A stretch of 35,586 nucleotides of DNA from an uncultured Pelagibacteraceae bacterium (lineage in GTDB: Bacteria > Pseudomonadota > Alphaproteobacteria > Pelagibacterales > Pelagibacteraceae), in the NCBI GenBank assembly GCA_902581695.1, contig CACHOW010000010.1, forward strand, positions 1 through 35,586. Reading direction: 5' to 3'. Made by a program: the position numbers and the translations under genes. Every line of letters begins with the position of its first letter. Within the stretch, counting starts at the first letter, position 1. Positions 7,314 through 16,658 of the stretch are shown here, piece after piece. Under the pieces are notes generated by a model that saw only the letters and a list, made by a program, of their open reading frames with translations, did not search any database and was not told the DNA's origin.

Positions 7314-8417
7314 CTAAAGAACATAAGGTTCTGGTCTTGCTTTTTTGCCTAAAACCCTTTCAACTGCCATATTTGATATATCAATCGATTGGTAAGCTCC
7401 GGTAGTTATTAATTCAGTTAAAGCCCTACCTATCCCTGGTGCTTGCATTAAGCCTCTTCCTGTAAAACCAGTTGCTAAATAAACATTATCAAATTTAGGA
7501 TGTTTTCCTACTACAGCATTATTATCTAATCGATTACAATCATAATAACCAGCCCAACCACCAGTTAGTTTTAATTCTTCAAAAGCAGGGATTCTTTGAG
7601 CAAGTGCAGGCCATACCAATTCTTCAAAATCATCCCATGCTGGCTCTAAATCTTTTGCTTCAAAAACAGATTTTGGTGATCCAGCTAAATACTCTTTTCC
7701 TTCAGGTCTCCAATAAACTCCTGTGGTTAGATCTCCAGTTAAAGGCATTTCAGGAATATGTTTCGGACACTTCACTCTGAAAACAGTATGCTTTTGAGGT
7801 TCAACTGGAATATCTTCTAAAAGTTCTTTGGTCCAACATCCTGCAGCAGATATGATTGTCTTTGCTTTTATCTCTGAAAGTTTTTTAACGTCCCCTTTTA
7901 TAAATTCTGCACCCAATTCCATAGCTTTACTTTTTAAGGCACCATGGAACATAAACGGATCTATCCAGCCTTCACTCTGATTATCAGTGAATGTTGCAGT
8001 TTCTATACCATCGCTATTGATATAAGGAAAAAATTTAGGCAATTCAGATCCTTTAATATTTTTTGTTCCAGCTTCACAAGCCTTATGATTCTCAAGAGCT
8101 TTATATTGCTCTTCAGCATGTTCAGGTCCAAACATTAACAAATATCCATTAGTGACCATGCTTGCTGTTGGTTTTGGATTTTTTTCTGTTTTAAGTAAAT
8201 CAGGAATTTGAAAGATAAATTCTCTTGCAAATTTTCCAAGTAAAATATTTTCAGTTTGAAAAAACTGTCTTCTAAAACCACCTAGGGAGAGTGGAAAAGA
8301 AGCAGTTTTATAAGTTGGATCTCTTTCAATAACTTTTACTTTTCTGCCTTCTTTAGATAAAAAGTAAGCAGTCGCAGTACCAATTATTCCACCACCAATT
8401 ATAACAACATCATCCAT
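7314..8417 (-). CDS. FAD-dependent DAO-family oxidoreductase
   Basis: A 367-aa flavoprotein of the DAO superfamily (sarcosine, glycine and D-amino-acid oxidases and dehydrogenases). The dinucleotide-binding motif IIGGGIIGTATAYFL is at 6-20, with Glu31 to bind FAD ribose. The C-terminal FAD contact ATGFTGRGLMQAPGIG is near 316-331. The substrate cannot be fixed; an N-methyl amino acid such as sarcosine, or glycine, would suit the glycine/C1 theme, but that is inference. The companion subunits of heterotetrameric sarcosine oxidase are absent. The TspO gene ends right at its start, so they may be cotranscribed. Confidence 0.85.
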   Translation of the reverse strand: MDDVVIIGGGIIGTATAYFLSKEGRKVKVIERDPTYKTASFPLSLGGFRRQFFQTENILLGKFAREFIFQIPDLLKTEKNPKPTASMVTNGYLLMFGPEHAEEQYKALENHKACEAGTKNIKGSELPKFFPYINSDGIETATFTDNQSEGWIDPFMFHGALKSKAMELGAEFIKGDVKKLSEIKAKTIISAAGCWTKELLEDIPVEPQKHTVFRVKCPKHIPEMPLTGDLTTGVYWRPEGKEYLAGSPKSVFEAKDLEPAWDDFEELVWPALAQRIPAFEELKLTGGWAGYYDCNRLDNNAVVGKHPKFDNVYLATGFTGRGLMQAPGIGRALTELITTGAYQSIDISNMAVERVLGKKARPEPYVL

Positions 8418-8900
8418 TTAATTTAAAACAAGTAAATTTATATTGAGGAATAAGGCATAGCAGCACCAAAGTAAATAAGGAATCATTAGATAATAACTTG
8501 TAGAATTGACACGTTTAAATCTTATAATCAGAATAATAATTAGAAAGATTAGAATCATTAATACTACTAATGCCAATAAAATTTGATGTAATCCAAAAAA
8601 AACAATACTCCAAGTTGTATTGAAAACTATATGAATGAAATAAACATATATAGTTTTCATATCCCTATTTTTGGTGTGCCAAAAAAACCAAATAGCTAAT
8701 GTCATCATCAAATACAAAGTCGTCCAAACAGGTGCAAAAACCCAGTCTGGAGGAGTGTAGTTTGACTTGATTAATTGTGAATACCAAGGTTCCTTTAAGC
8801 TAATTGTCACTAATCCACCAATAAACGATGCAGAATAGGTAATAACTAAAAACAAAACGAATGAAAAAAATTTATTTTTGAGCATATAAGTACTATACAT
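8418..8900 (-). CDS. tspO: TspO/MBR-family membrane protein
   Basis: A 160-aa protein with five membrane segments, the TspO / peripheral benzodiazepine receptor family, which binds porphyrins and tryptophan metabolites and modulates oxidative-stress responses. Signature residues are present: SNYTPPDWVFAPVWTTLYLM (about 46-65) and the NTTWSIVFFGLH segment near 94-105. Two starts are possible: ATG 8900 (used) or ATG 8885, five residues in, which directly precedes the hydrophobic segment. It is divergent from the SDR gene by only 9 bp (24 bp with the later start). In other proteobacteria TspO often lies with the same lipid-modification genes found here. Confidence 0.9.
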   Translation of the reverse strand: MYSTYMLKNKFFSFVLFLVITYSASFIGGLVTISLKEPWYSQLIKSNYTPPDWVFAPVWTTLYLMMTLAIWFFWHTKNRDMKTIYVYFIHIVFNTTWSIVFFGLHQILLALVVLMILIFLIIILIIRFKRVNSTSYYLMIPYLLWCCYALFLNINLLVLN

Positions 8901-8909
8901 CAGTATAAC

Positions 8910-9671
8910 ATGAATAAAAAAACAATTTGGATTACAGGTGGAAGTACAGGCATAGGTAAGGCTTTAGCGATCAAGTTTGCAAAAGAAGGATGGAATGTAG
9001 CGATTTCGGCAAGAAGAGAAAATCTTCTGAGAGAAATTTCAGATAATCATGAAAATATAAATTCGTTCCCATTAGATGTTACTAATAAAGAAAAATGTAA
9101 AGAAGTTTTCAATAATATAAAGAATCAATTTGAAAATATTGATATTTGTTTTTTTTCTACAGGAACATGGAATCCAAAAAAAGAAAAAGATATAGATGTT
9201 GAACAAATAGAAGATGTATTTAAAGTAAATTTTTTTGGGACTCTTAATAGTATAAAAAGTGTAGAGGAATACTTTAAAGAAAGAAAAAATGGGACAATTA
9301 CTATTGTTTCATCTATTGCAGGCTATAGGGGTTTACCAAATTCAACTGGCTATGGGCCTTCAAAATCAGCATTAAATAACTTAGCAGAAAGTTTATACTT
9401 TGATTTTAAAAGATCAAATGTAAGGATTTGTTTAGTAAGTCCAGGATTTATAAAAACACCCATGACGGATAAAAATGATTTTAAAATGCCCTTTTTAAAA
9501 ACTACAGAGTATGCCGCTGAAAAAATTTATGATGGTTTAATAAACAAGAAAGATTTTGAAATTCATTTTCCAAAATCTCTTACTTTAATACTTAAAATAC
9601 TTAGCTTTTTACCAAGTAAAATTTATTTTGGCTTGATAGGAAAGATGACAAAATATCAAAAAAATAATTAA
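8910..9671 (+). CDS. Short-chain dehydrogenase/reductase (SDR)
   Basis: A 253-aa classical SDR using NAD(P)H. TGGSTGIG (9-16) is the cofactor loop. Arg35-Arg36 after the second strand suggests NADP preference. The tetrad is Asn107, Ser135, Tyr148 and Lys152 (YGPSK). The usual NNAG is replaced by STGTW (83-87). A hydrophobic stretch near 226-245 could touch membrane. Position suggests it belongs functionally to the opposite-strand lipid cluster (flavoprotein, DUF1365, CFA-like, DUF3833), where an SDR gene is a frequent member elsewhere. Its TAA overlaps the stop of the DUF3833 gene. The substrate is unknown; a lipid-derived carbonyl is plausible. Confidence 0.9.
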   Translation: MNKKTIWITGGSTGIGKALAIKFAKEGWNVAISARRENLLREISDNHENINSFPLDVTNKEKCKEVFNNIKNQFENIDICFFSTGTWNPKKEKDIDVEQIEDVFKVNFFGTLNSIKSVEEYFKERKNGTITIVSSIAGYRGLPNSTGYGPSKSALNNLAESLYFDFKRSNVRICLVSPGFIKTPMTDKNDFKMPFLKTTEYAAEKIYDGLINKKDFEIHFPKSLTLILKILSFLPSKIYFGLIGKMTKYQKNN

Positions 9672-10228
9672 TCCTTCACAAATACTACTGTCAATTCAGC
9701 AACTTTAAAACCAAATTTAGTCATCACTGCTCTATTAATAGCTACTCGTTCATCTTGTTTAAAAATCCAGTCATCAAATGTGATTTTCATTTCTTTACCT
9801 TTAACAGGTACCAATAATATATATTCAAATTTAAATGCAGGTCCATAAGAATAACCTGTTGCTTTTCCCACAACATCCCCTGCAGTACCTTCGTAATTAT
9901 TGTCATCAATTTTTGTAATCTGCCATTGCCTAGTTTGAACTTCGCCATCATCCCAATTAAATTTTTCATCAAGAATTAATTGCTTACCATCCCATTTTCC
10001 ATTTAGATCAGCTGAAAACTGTCTTGTAACTTTCCCTGATCGGTTTTGAAGTACTCCCCAAGCTTTTACATTGCCTGATAAATAATTTTCTATAATTAAT
10101 CTTGGTTCTTTGTTTTTAAAATCTTCTGGTTTCATAGAACTATTCTTTGAACAACTTGTAATTAAGAATAGTGAAATTATCAATAAAATTGATTTAATAG
10201 TTTTGTTTTGCACAATTCTCCTTAACAT
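9668..10228 (-). CDS. DUF3833-family lipoprotein
   Basis: A 186-aa predicted lipoprotein. The signal segment (about 11-25) ends in lipobox LITSC, with Cys26 as the lipidated residue. The mature part is a small beta-rich domain with conserved-looking blocks (IENYLSGNVKAWGVLQNRSG, FNWDDGEVQTRQW, YILLVPVKGKEM) that I recognise as DUF3833. Its function is not known. It is the last gene of a run in which each stop and start overlap by 1 bp (CFA-like gene upstream). In several gammaproteobacteria DUF3833 genes accompany CFA-synthase-like and DUF1365 genes, suggesting a periplasmic role in lipid modification. Confidence 0.82.
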   Translation of the reverse strand: MLRRIVQNKTIKSILLIISLFLITSCSKNSSMKPEDFKNKEPRLIIENYLSGNVKAWGVLQNRSGKVTRQFSADLNGKWDGKQLILDEKFNWDDGEVQTRQWQITKIDDNNYEGTAGDVVGKATGYSYGPAFKFEYILLVPVKGKEMKITFDDWIFKQDERVAINRAVMTKFGFKVAELTVVFVKD

Positions 10229-11406
10229 TATTTGTTTTGAATTGAAAATTGTATTAGATCTATATTTTTTGATTTAAAACCTGCTTCACAGTAACACAAG
10301 TAAAATTCCCACATTCTTTTAAAAGTTAAATCAAAACCTTGGTTTTTAATTAAATTCCATTTTTTATTAAATTCTTTTCTCCACAAAGCCAAAGTATTAG
10401 AGTAATGGTCTGCATAAGACTCATATGACTTTATAGTTAATCCGTTATCAGAAACATATCTATTAATACTATTTTTATTAGGCAGAAATCCACCAGGGAA
10501 GATATATTTTTGAATAAAATCTTCTTTATTTTTATATCTATCAAATAATGTATCATCAATAGTAATAGCTTGAATAGCAGCTTTGCCATTATTTGATAAA
10601 TTATTTTTTATTGTTTTAAAATAACCTTCTAAATAGTTTTGTCCCACTGCTTCGATCATTTCAATTGATGCAATTGAATTATACTTATTATTTAAGTCTC
10701 TATAATCTTTTATTTCAATATTAACTTTCTCATTTAATCCACATTTATGGATTCTCTCTTTAGCATATTCAAATTGTTTTCTTGAAATAGTAATACAATC
10801 CAATTTTACATCATATTTTTTTCCAAGATACTCAGCAAACCCTCCCCAACCACAACCAATCTCTAAAACTCGATCACCATTAGATGGCTGGATTAAATCA
10901 ATTAGTTTTTGATATTTATTATTTTGAGCGTCTGATAAATTTTCAGTTGTTTGATCAAAGATAGCACTAGAATAAGTCAATGTCTTATCAAGCCAAAGTG
11001 AAAAAAAATCATTACCTAGATCATAGTGTTTAGCTATATTTTCTTTACTTCTGTTTTTTGTATTTTTAATTAAAATATTTTTAAAAAAGTTAATAAATGG
11101 TAAATCTAGTAAACCTGAAAATTTATGAATTTGTTTTATATTTCTTGCTGTTATTTCTATTAGGTCTGATAAATTTTTAGTTTCAAATTCATTTCTCATA
11201 TAAGACTCTGCAAACCCTACACTTCCTCCTTTAATTAGATTAAAAGAAAAGTTTGCCTTTTTTATCTCAAGATTTGCTTTTAATGAATCTCTTGGATTGC
11301 CAAATTTAAGTAATTGACCATTATGGTTAGTAATCTCTAAATATCCAAATTTAATATTTTTAAGAGTATTAAATACAATTTTATCTGAAATTTTAAATAA
11401 ATTCAT
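10228..11406 (-). CDS. CFA-synthase-like fatty-acyl methyltransferase
   Basis: A 392-aa SAM-dependent enzyme of the cyclopropane-fatty-acyl-phospholipid synthase family (COG2230). The SAM site VLEIGCGWGG is at 180-189; AKHYDLGNDFF at 125-135 is the family lead-in. Compared with E. coli Cfa, the bicarbonate ligands are only partly kept: Glu252 (E239) and Tyr335 (Y317) remain, but Cys139 becomes Ser147 and His266 becomes Gln279. Bicarbonate is the base for ring closure, so this may methylate rather than cyclopropanate, as UfaM/BfaB-type enzymes do. It is cytoplasmic or membrane-associated. It overlaps DUF1365 and DUF3833 genes by 1 bp each. The exact product is unknown. Confidence 0.88.
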   Translation of the reverse strand: MNLFKISDKIVFNTLKNIKFGYLEITNHNGQLLKFGNPRDSLKANLEIKKANFSFNLIKGGSVGFAESYMRNEFETKNLSDLIEITARNIKQIHKFSGLLDLPFINFFKNILIKNTKNRSKENIAKHYDLGNDFFSLWLDKTLTYSSAIFDQTTENLSDAQNNKYQKLIDLIQPSNGDRVLEIGCGWGGFAEYLGKKYDVKLDCITISRKQFEYAKERIHKCGLNEKVNIEIKDYRDLNNKYNSIASIEMIEAVGQNYLEGYFKTIKNNLSNNGKAAIQAITIDDTLFDRYKNKEDFIQKYIFPGGFLPNKNSINRYVSDNGLTIKSYESYADHYSNTLALWRKEFNKKWNLIKNQGFDLTFKRMWEFYLCYCEAGFKSKNIDLIQFSIQNK

Positions 11407-12170
11407 TAACTTTCAAAAGTAATATTATTCTTAATTTTAAATTTTTTCATAACAAACTTAATTCCTTTTGCCCATAATTTGAACGCTTCAAAATGTATCG
11501 CTAAAATTATTTTAAAAGTCATTAATGGGTGTTTTAAATACGAATTCATCAGATTCTTACTTGTCAAATCAGACCTAATACCATCTTGAGATGCGAAAAG
11601 AATCTTACCATCTTTATCGTGTTGATCAATTATGACTGACAATTTTTCTGCTGGATTTAATACTTTAAAAAAATAATTACAATTCATCTCAATGAATGGC
11701 GATACATGAAATTTTTTTGAGCAATTATTTTGAATTAGTTTGTTTTCATTTTCTACCCTAAATATATATGTATGCTGTTCTCCAAATGTATTTTTTACTT
11801 CATATAAAATAGAAATAAGTCTTTCATCTTTATCATAAATAAAAAAAATACTCAGTGGATTAAAGACATAACCAAATATTCTTGGATAACACAAAAGCTT
11901 AATTGCTATATTTTCTGTAATAATATTGTTGGCTTTTAAATTTTGCTTCACCCAATCAGCTAAAGATGAACCATCACGTGCTCCATGATCTTTCTCATAA
12001 AAACTAATTAAATTAAATTTATTTAAAGAAAAAAAATTTATTTTTTTATCAAGTTCTTCAAGTTCTGATAAATTTATCAATAGAGAAAATACTTTATATT
12101 TAAAATAATGCTCTTTGGGTTTAAATCTTTTATGGATTACAGTTCCATTGTATATATAAGAATTAATCAT
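11406..12170 (-). CDS. DUF1365-family protein
   Basis: A 254-aa protein of the DUF1365 (COG3496) family. Recognisable blocks are CYPRIFGYVFNPLSIFFIYD (94-113), EVKNTFGEQHTY (124-135) and KKFHVSPFIEMNCNYFF (152-168). It has no signal peptide. The family nearly always sits between a COG2907 flavoprotein and a CFA-like methyltransferase, as here, and is presumed to act in the same fatty-acid modification. It overlaps the flavoprotein gene by 8 bp and the methyltransferase by 1 bp, indicating coupled translation. The molecular activity is not established. Confidence 0.9.
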   Translation of the reverse strand: MINSYIYNGTVIHKRFKPKEHYFKYKVFSLLINLSELEELDKKINFFSLNKFNLISFYEKDHGARDGSSLADWVKQNLKANNIITENIAIKLLCYPRIFGYVFNPLSIFFIYDKDERLISILYEVKNTFGEQHTYIFRVENENKLIQNNCSKKFHVSPFIEMNCNYFFKVLNPAEKLSVIIDQHDKDGKILFASQDGIRSDLTSKNLMNSYLKHPLMTFKIILAIHFEAFKLWAKGIKFVMKKFKIKNNITFES

Positions 12171-13401
12171 TAAGGTTTTTCAGCATTTCAATAGATGATT
12201 TTATTCCATCTTCATGAAATCCATAACCAAAATAACTTCCACAAAAAAGTAAATCTTTTTGATTTTGTAATTTAATAAGCTCTGATTGAGCATCTAACGC
12301 TTTTTGATCGTAATAAGGATGAGTAAATGTGACTTTTTTTAATACTTTTTTTTTGTCGATATCAAAATAAGGATTTAAAGTTAAAAAAATATTTTCATCA
12401 CACTTTAAGTTTTGAAGTAAATTTAGCCAGTATGTAATTGAATTTTTTTTAGGATCTTTGTTATCAATTGAAGAGTTCCATGAACACCAGGCGTTTTTAT
12501 TTTTTGGCATGGCTCGCTGATCTGTATGAATGTAGACTACATTTTCTTTATAACTAAAGTTTGATAGAATATTTTTCTCATCCTCAGTAGGATTTTCAAT
12601 CAATTTTAAAGCTTCGTCAGCATGCGTTGCTAATATTACTTTATCATAATCAAAAAATTCATTTTCCCCACCATAATACAAATCTAGACCATTAGATTTT
12701 CTTTTAATTTTTGTAATTTTATAATTTTTAAAATGTTCTCCACTTATTTTAGAAATAATTTTATTAACATAAGATCTACTTCTATTTTTAACTGTATACC
12801 ATTGAGGTCTATTTTTTAACTTAAACAGTCCATGATTTTGAAAAAATTTCAAAAAAAAATCGATTGGCATTTTGCTTGCTTCATACGGAGGCATCGACCA
12901 AATTGCAGAGACCATTGGTATAATATGATAATTAATAAATGTTTGAGACAATTTGTTAATTTTCAAATATTCACCTAAAGTTTTTTTTTTATCTAAAATA
13001 GATATTTCATCACTTTTTTTGTAAAATCTAATTATATCATATAACATCCTTAAAAATTCAATATTAAATAGATTTAACTTATTTGAAAAAATACCACCCA
13101 GCCCTTTACCACTATACTCAAAATTTGTATTATCTACTGAAACTGAAAAAGACATATCGCTTTTTTCAATTTGAACATCATTTTCTTTAAAAAAATTAAT
13201 TAAGTTTGGGTATGTTTTGTAATTAAAAACGATAAAACCTATATCAACTGATATTTTTTTTGATTCAGAAGTGAGATCAAGTGTATATGAGTGTCCACCA
13301 AAATATTCCTCTTTTTCAAAAATATCTACATAATGTTTTTTAGATAAATAATAAGCTGCACTTAATCCTGAAATACCTGACCCAACAACTGCAATCTTCA
13401 T
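12163..13401 (-). CDS. COG2907-type FAD-dependent oxidoreductase
   Basis: A 412-aa flavin amine-oxidase-like protein. The N-terminal Rossmann motif GSGISG is at 7-12, Glu29 and GGHSYTL (35-41) bind FAD, and the C-terminal FAD motif is LLFCGSYFGYGFHEDGIKSS. Family members resemble protoporphyrinogen/amine oxidases and phytoene desaturases; in this neighbourhood they are thought to oxidise or desaturate methylated acyl chains. It starts 6 bp after the gcvP stop with no visible promoter or terminator between, so it is probably read from the gcv transcript. The next gene overlaps by 8 bp. Confidence 0.88.
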   Translation of the reverse strand: MKIAVVGSGISGLSAAYYLSKKHYVDIFEKEEYFGGHSYTLDLTSESKKISVDIGFIVFNYKTYPNLINFFKENDVQIEKSDMSFSVSVDNTNFEYSGKGLGGIFSNKLNLFNIEFLRMLYDIIRFYKKSDEISILDKKKTLGEYLKINKLSQTFINYHIIPMVSAIWSMPPYEASKMPIDFFLKFFQNHGLFKLKNRPQWYTVKNRSRSYVNKIISKISGEHFKNYKITKIKRKSNGLDLYYGGENEFFDYDKVILATHADEALKLIENPTEDEKNILSNFSYKENVVYIHTDQRAMPKNKNAWCSWNSSIDNKDPKKNSITYWLNLLQNLKCDENIFLTLNPYFDIDKKKVLKKVTFTHPYYDQKALDAQSELIKLQNQKDLLFCGSYFGYGFHEDGIKSSIEMLKNLND

Positions 13402-13407
13402 TTATGA

Positions 13408-16278
13408 TTATGCTGCATCTTCTTTAAATTCATCCATACTCGGACAAGTACAAAAAATATTCTTATCTCCGTAAACATTATCCACTCTTGCTACTGGTGG
13501 CCAAAATTTATTAGCTTTTAAAAATTTAGCTGGATACGCTGCTTCTTGTCTTGTGTATTTGTGTTCCCAATTATCTGAAGCAAGCTCAGAGTCTGTATGA
13601 GGTGCATTTTTAATTGGATTATCAATTTTATCAAATTTACCTGATTTAATCTTATCTATCTCTTGCTTAATTTTAATCAAAGTGTCACAAAATCTATCTA
13701 ATTCTGATAAGCCTTCACTCTCTGTTGGCTCGATCATCATAGTGCCAGCTACAGGCCATGACATTGTTGGTGCGTGAAATCCAAAATCAATTAATCTTTT
13801 TGCTATATCTTCCTCAGTTACACCTGTTTCTGATTTTATATTTCTAATATCAATTATACATTCATGAGCAACATTTCCTTGTGATCCTTTATATAAAATT
13901 GGAAAATGATCTTTTAGTCTATGTGCAATATAATTTGCGTTAAGTATTGCAACTTGAGAAGCAAGCTTTAATCCTTCTGATCCCATCATTTTAATATACA
14001 TCCAAGAGATTGATAAAATACTTGAGCTACCCCAAGGTGCCGCTGAAACTGCTCCAATTCCAGTCGTTGGTCCACAATCTTCAATAACTGGATGATTAGG
14101 AAGATAAACTTGTAAATGTCTTTTACATGCAATAGGTCCCATTCCAGGCCCACCTCCACCATGTGGAATACAGAATGTTTTGTGTAAGTTTATATGACAA
14201 ACATCTGGACCAAAATTTCCAGGCTTAGCAATTCCTACTAATGCATTTAAATTAGCTCCATCCATGTAGACCTGACCACCATGTTTATGAACTAATTCAC
14301 AAATATCAGTTATTTTTTCCTCAAATACTCCATGAGTAGATGGGTAAGTTACCATTAATGCCCCAAGGTTTTCAGAATGTTGCTCTACTTTTTTCTTTAA
14401 ATCTTCAAAATCAACATTTCCATCTTTATCACAATTAACAACTACAACCTTCATTCCAACCATTTGTGCGCTGGCTGGATTAGTGCCGTGTGCTGAACTT
14501 GGAATTAAACATATGTTACGATTACCCTCATCTCTATCTAAATGATACTTTCGAATGACCATTAAACCTGCATATTCTCCTTGAGCACCTGCGTTAGGTT
14601 GTAGGGAGACACCTGAAAAACCTGTTATAGAACGTAACCAATTTTTTAGATCAGTAAATAGATCTCTAAACCCTTCCATTTGTTCGATTGGAACAAATGG
14701 ATGAGGTTCTGCAAATTCTTTCCAAGAAATTGGGATCATTTCAGCAGCAGCATTTAATTTCATTGTACATGAGCCAAGTGCAATCATTGTTCTATTCAAT
14801 GCTATATCTTTATCTTCTAATCTTTTTAAATATCTAAGCATTTCAGTCTCAGAATGATATGAGTTGAAAACTGGATGTTCCAAATATTTTGAAGTTCTTG
14901 ATAAGTTTTTTGGAAGATTTGGTAAACTTACTGACGGATCTTCTTTTTTGATTGATTCTGCTGCATTAAAAATTTTTAATAGTTGGTTTACTCTATATAC
15001 ATTTTTTCTTTCATCAAATGAAACAGCAAGCATTTCAGAATTTACTTTTCGTATATTTACTCTTTGATTCAGAGCATTTTTATAAATTTGATCAGTTTTG
15101 TCTTTGGTAATAATCGTAACAGTATCAAAAAAATAATTTGAATAAAGTTCATATCCAGACTGTTTTATTTTATCAGCAAAACTTTTTGCTAATTGAGACA
15201 CTCTCTCAGAAATATTTTTGATTCCATCTGGACCATGATAAATAGCATATGCTGCAGAAACAATTGCTAATAAAGCTTGAGCAGTGCAAATATTACTTGT
15301 CGCCTTATCTCTTCTGATATGTTGCTCTCTAGTTTGTAAGGATAATCTATATGCCTTGTTACCATGTCTATCAACTGATACGCCAACAATTCTTCCGGGC
15401 ATTGATCTTTTGTAATCATCTTTTGTTGCAAAAAAAGCTGCGTGTGGACCTCCATATCCCATTGGAATACCAAATCGTTGAGAGCTTCCAACCGCTATAT
15501 CAGCACCAAGTTCTCTTGGTGTTTTTAGTTTTGCTAGTGCCAACAGATCACAAGCTAATATTGCCTTCCCATTCTTTTTATGGATTTTACTAATTGCTTC
15601 ACTTGGGTCCTTAATATCTCCTAAAGTTCCAGGATATTGTAAAATTCCACAAACTAAATCTTCCTTTAACTGGTCTAAAACTTCATCTTCTTTACCGACT
15701 AGAACTTTTAATCCCATCGGTTCGGCTCTTGTTTGAATTACATTTATTGTTTGAGGATGACAATCCTCCGAAACAAAAACTAAATTACTATCTTTTTTAT
15801 TTAATCTGTGACTTAGACCCATAGCCTCTGCTGCTGCTGTACCTTCATCTAATAAAGAAGCATTAGCAATATCCATTCCTGTAAAGTCAACGATCATTTG
15901 TTGAAAGTTCAATAACATCTCAAGTCTTCCTTGAGCTACCTCAGGCTGATAAGGTGTATATGAAGTATACCAACCTGGATTTTCTAATATATTTCTTAAG
16001 ATTACATAGGGCGTATATGTTCCATAGTAACCCATACCAATAAAATTTGAATAAACGTGATTTTTTTTGGACATTACTCTTAATTTTCTTAAAGCCTCGT
16101 ACTCTGAATTTGACTCACCAATATTAAGTTCACCTTTAAATTTTATTTTTTCTGGAACAGTGTTGTCAATTAAGTCATCTAATGATTTATAATTTAATTC
16201 TTTTAACATTTTTGATTGGTCTTCTTTAGAAGGTCCAATGTGTCTTTTTAAAAAATCTTTTTCTGAATTTGGTAACAT
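13408..16278 (-). CDS. gcvP: Glycine dehydrogenase (decarboxylating), P-protein
   Basis: A full-length 956-aa P-protein, the PLP enzyme that decarboxylates glycine and passes aminomethyl to lipoyl-GcvH. Two related halves are seen. The C-terminal half carries the PLP lysine Lys700 in HINLHKTFCIPHGGGG, with the Gly-rich loop just after. The N-terminal half retains YTPYQPEVAQGRLE (107-120) and STLLDEGTAAAEA-like (141-153) blocks. The single-polypeptide form is typical of Proteobacteria. It overlaps gcvH by 1 bp and is followed after 6 bp by the lipid-cluster flavoprotein in the same direction. It is controlled through the upstream glycine riboswitch. Confidence 0.98.
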   Translation of the reverse strand: MLPNSEKDFLKRHIGPSKEDQSKMLKELNYKSLDDLIDNTVPEKIKFKGELNIGESNSEYEALRKLRVMSKKNHVYSNFIGMGYYGTYTPYVILRNILENPGWYTSYTPYQPEVAQGRLEMLLNFQQMIVDFTGMDIANASLLDEGTAAAEAMGLSHRLNKKDSNLVFVSEDCHPQTINVIQTRAEPMGLKVLVGKEDEVLDQLKEDLVCGILQYPGTLGDIKDPSEAISKIHKKNGKAILACDLLALAKLKTPRELGADIAVGSSQRFGIPMGYGGPHAAFFATKDDYKRSMPGRIVGVSVDRHGNKAYRLSLQTREQHIRRDKATSNICTAQALLAIVSAAYAIYHGPDGIKNISERVSQLAKSFADKIKQSGYELYSNYFFDTVTIITKDKTDQIYKNALNQRVNIRKVNSEMLAVSFDERKNVYRVNQLLKIFNAAESIKKEDPSVSLPNLPKNLSRTSKYLEHPVFNSYHSETEMLRYLKRLEDKDIALNRTMIALGSCTMKLNAAAEMIPISWKEFAEPHPFVPIEQMEGFRDLFTDLKNWLRSITGFSGVSLQPNAGAQGEYAGLMVIRKYHLDRDEGNRNICLIPSSAHGTNPASAQMVGMKVVVVNCDKDGNVDFEDLKKKVEQHSENLGALMVTYPSTHGVFEEKITDICELVHKHGGQVYMDGANLNALVGIAKPGNFGPDVCHINLHKTFCIPHGGGGPGMGPIACKRHLQVYLPNHPVIEDCGPTTGIGAVSAAPWGSSSILSISWMYIKMMGSEGLKLASQVAILNANYIAHRLKDHFPILYKGSQGNVAHECIIDIRNIKSETGVTEEDIAKRLIDFGFHAPTMSWPVAGTMMIEPTESEGLSELDRFCDTLIKIKQEIDKIKSGKFDKIDNPIKNAPHTDSELASDNWEHKYTRQEAAYPAKFLKANKFWPPVARVDNVYGDKNIFCTCPSMDEFKEDAA

Positions 16279-16658
16279 TATGCTGAAGTCTCCTTTGCAA
16301 ATTTATCGTAATCATCTTTATTCATTAAAGTATCCATTTCTGATTGATCTTTTATTTTAAGTTTAAAAAACCATGCTGAATCCTCTGGATCCTGATTAAT
16401 CTTTGATGGATCATCCACTATGGCTTGATTTGTATCAACTACTTCACCGCTCACAGGAGTGTATACATCACTGGCAGCTTTCGTTGACTCAACAACACCA
16501 GCAGTTCCATCTTTTTCTACATTAGAACCCTTTTCTGGAAGTTCTGCAAAAACTATATCACCTAACATCTCCGTTGCATGTTTTGTAATTCCAATTGTTG
16601 CTATATCTCCCTCTAATTTAATCCACTCATGTTCTTTAGAATATTTTACTTCACTCAT
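16278..16658 (-). CDS. gcvH: Glycine cleavage system H protein
   Basis: A 126-aa lipoyl carrier that shuttles the aminomethyl group between GcvP, GcvT and lipoamide dehydrogenase. The lipoylated lysine is Lys60 in [16 protein letters not shown] and [20 protein letters not shown] match the family, and length is normal. It overlaps gcvT by 4 bp (ATGA) and gcvP by 1 bp, so the three are translated from one message. No lipoylation gene is adjacent. Confidence 0.98.
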   Translation of the reverse strand: MSEVKYSKEHEWIKLEGDIATIGITKHATEMLGDIVFAELPEKGSNVEKDGTAGVVESTKAASDVYTPVSGEVVDTNQAIVDDPSKINQDPEDSAWFFKLKIKDQSEMDTLMNKDDYDKFAKETSA

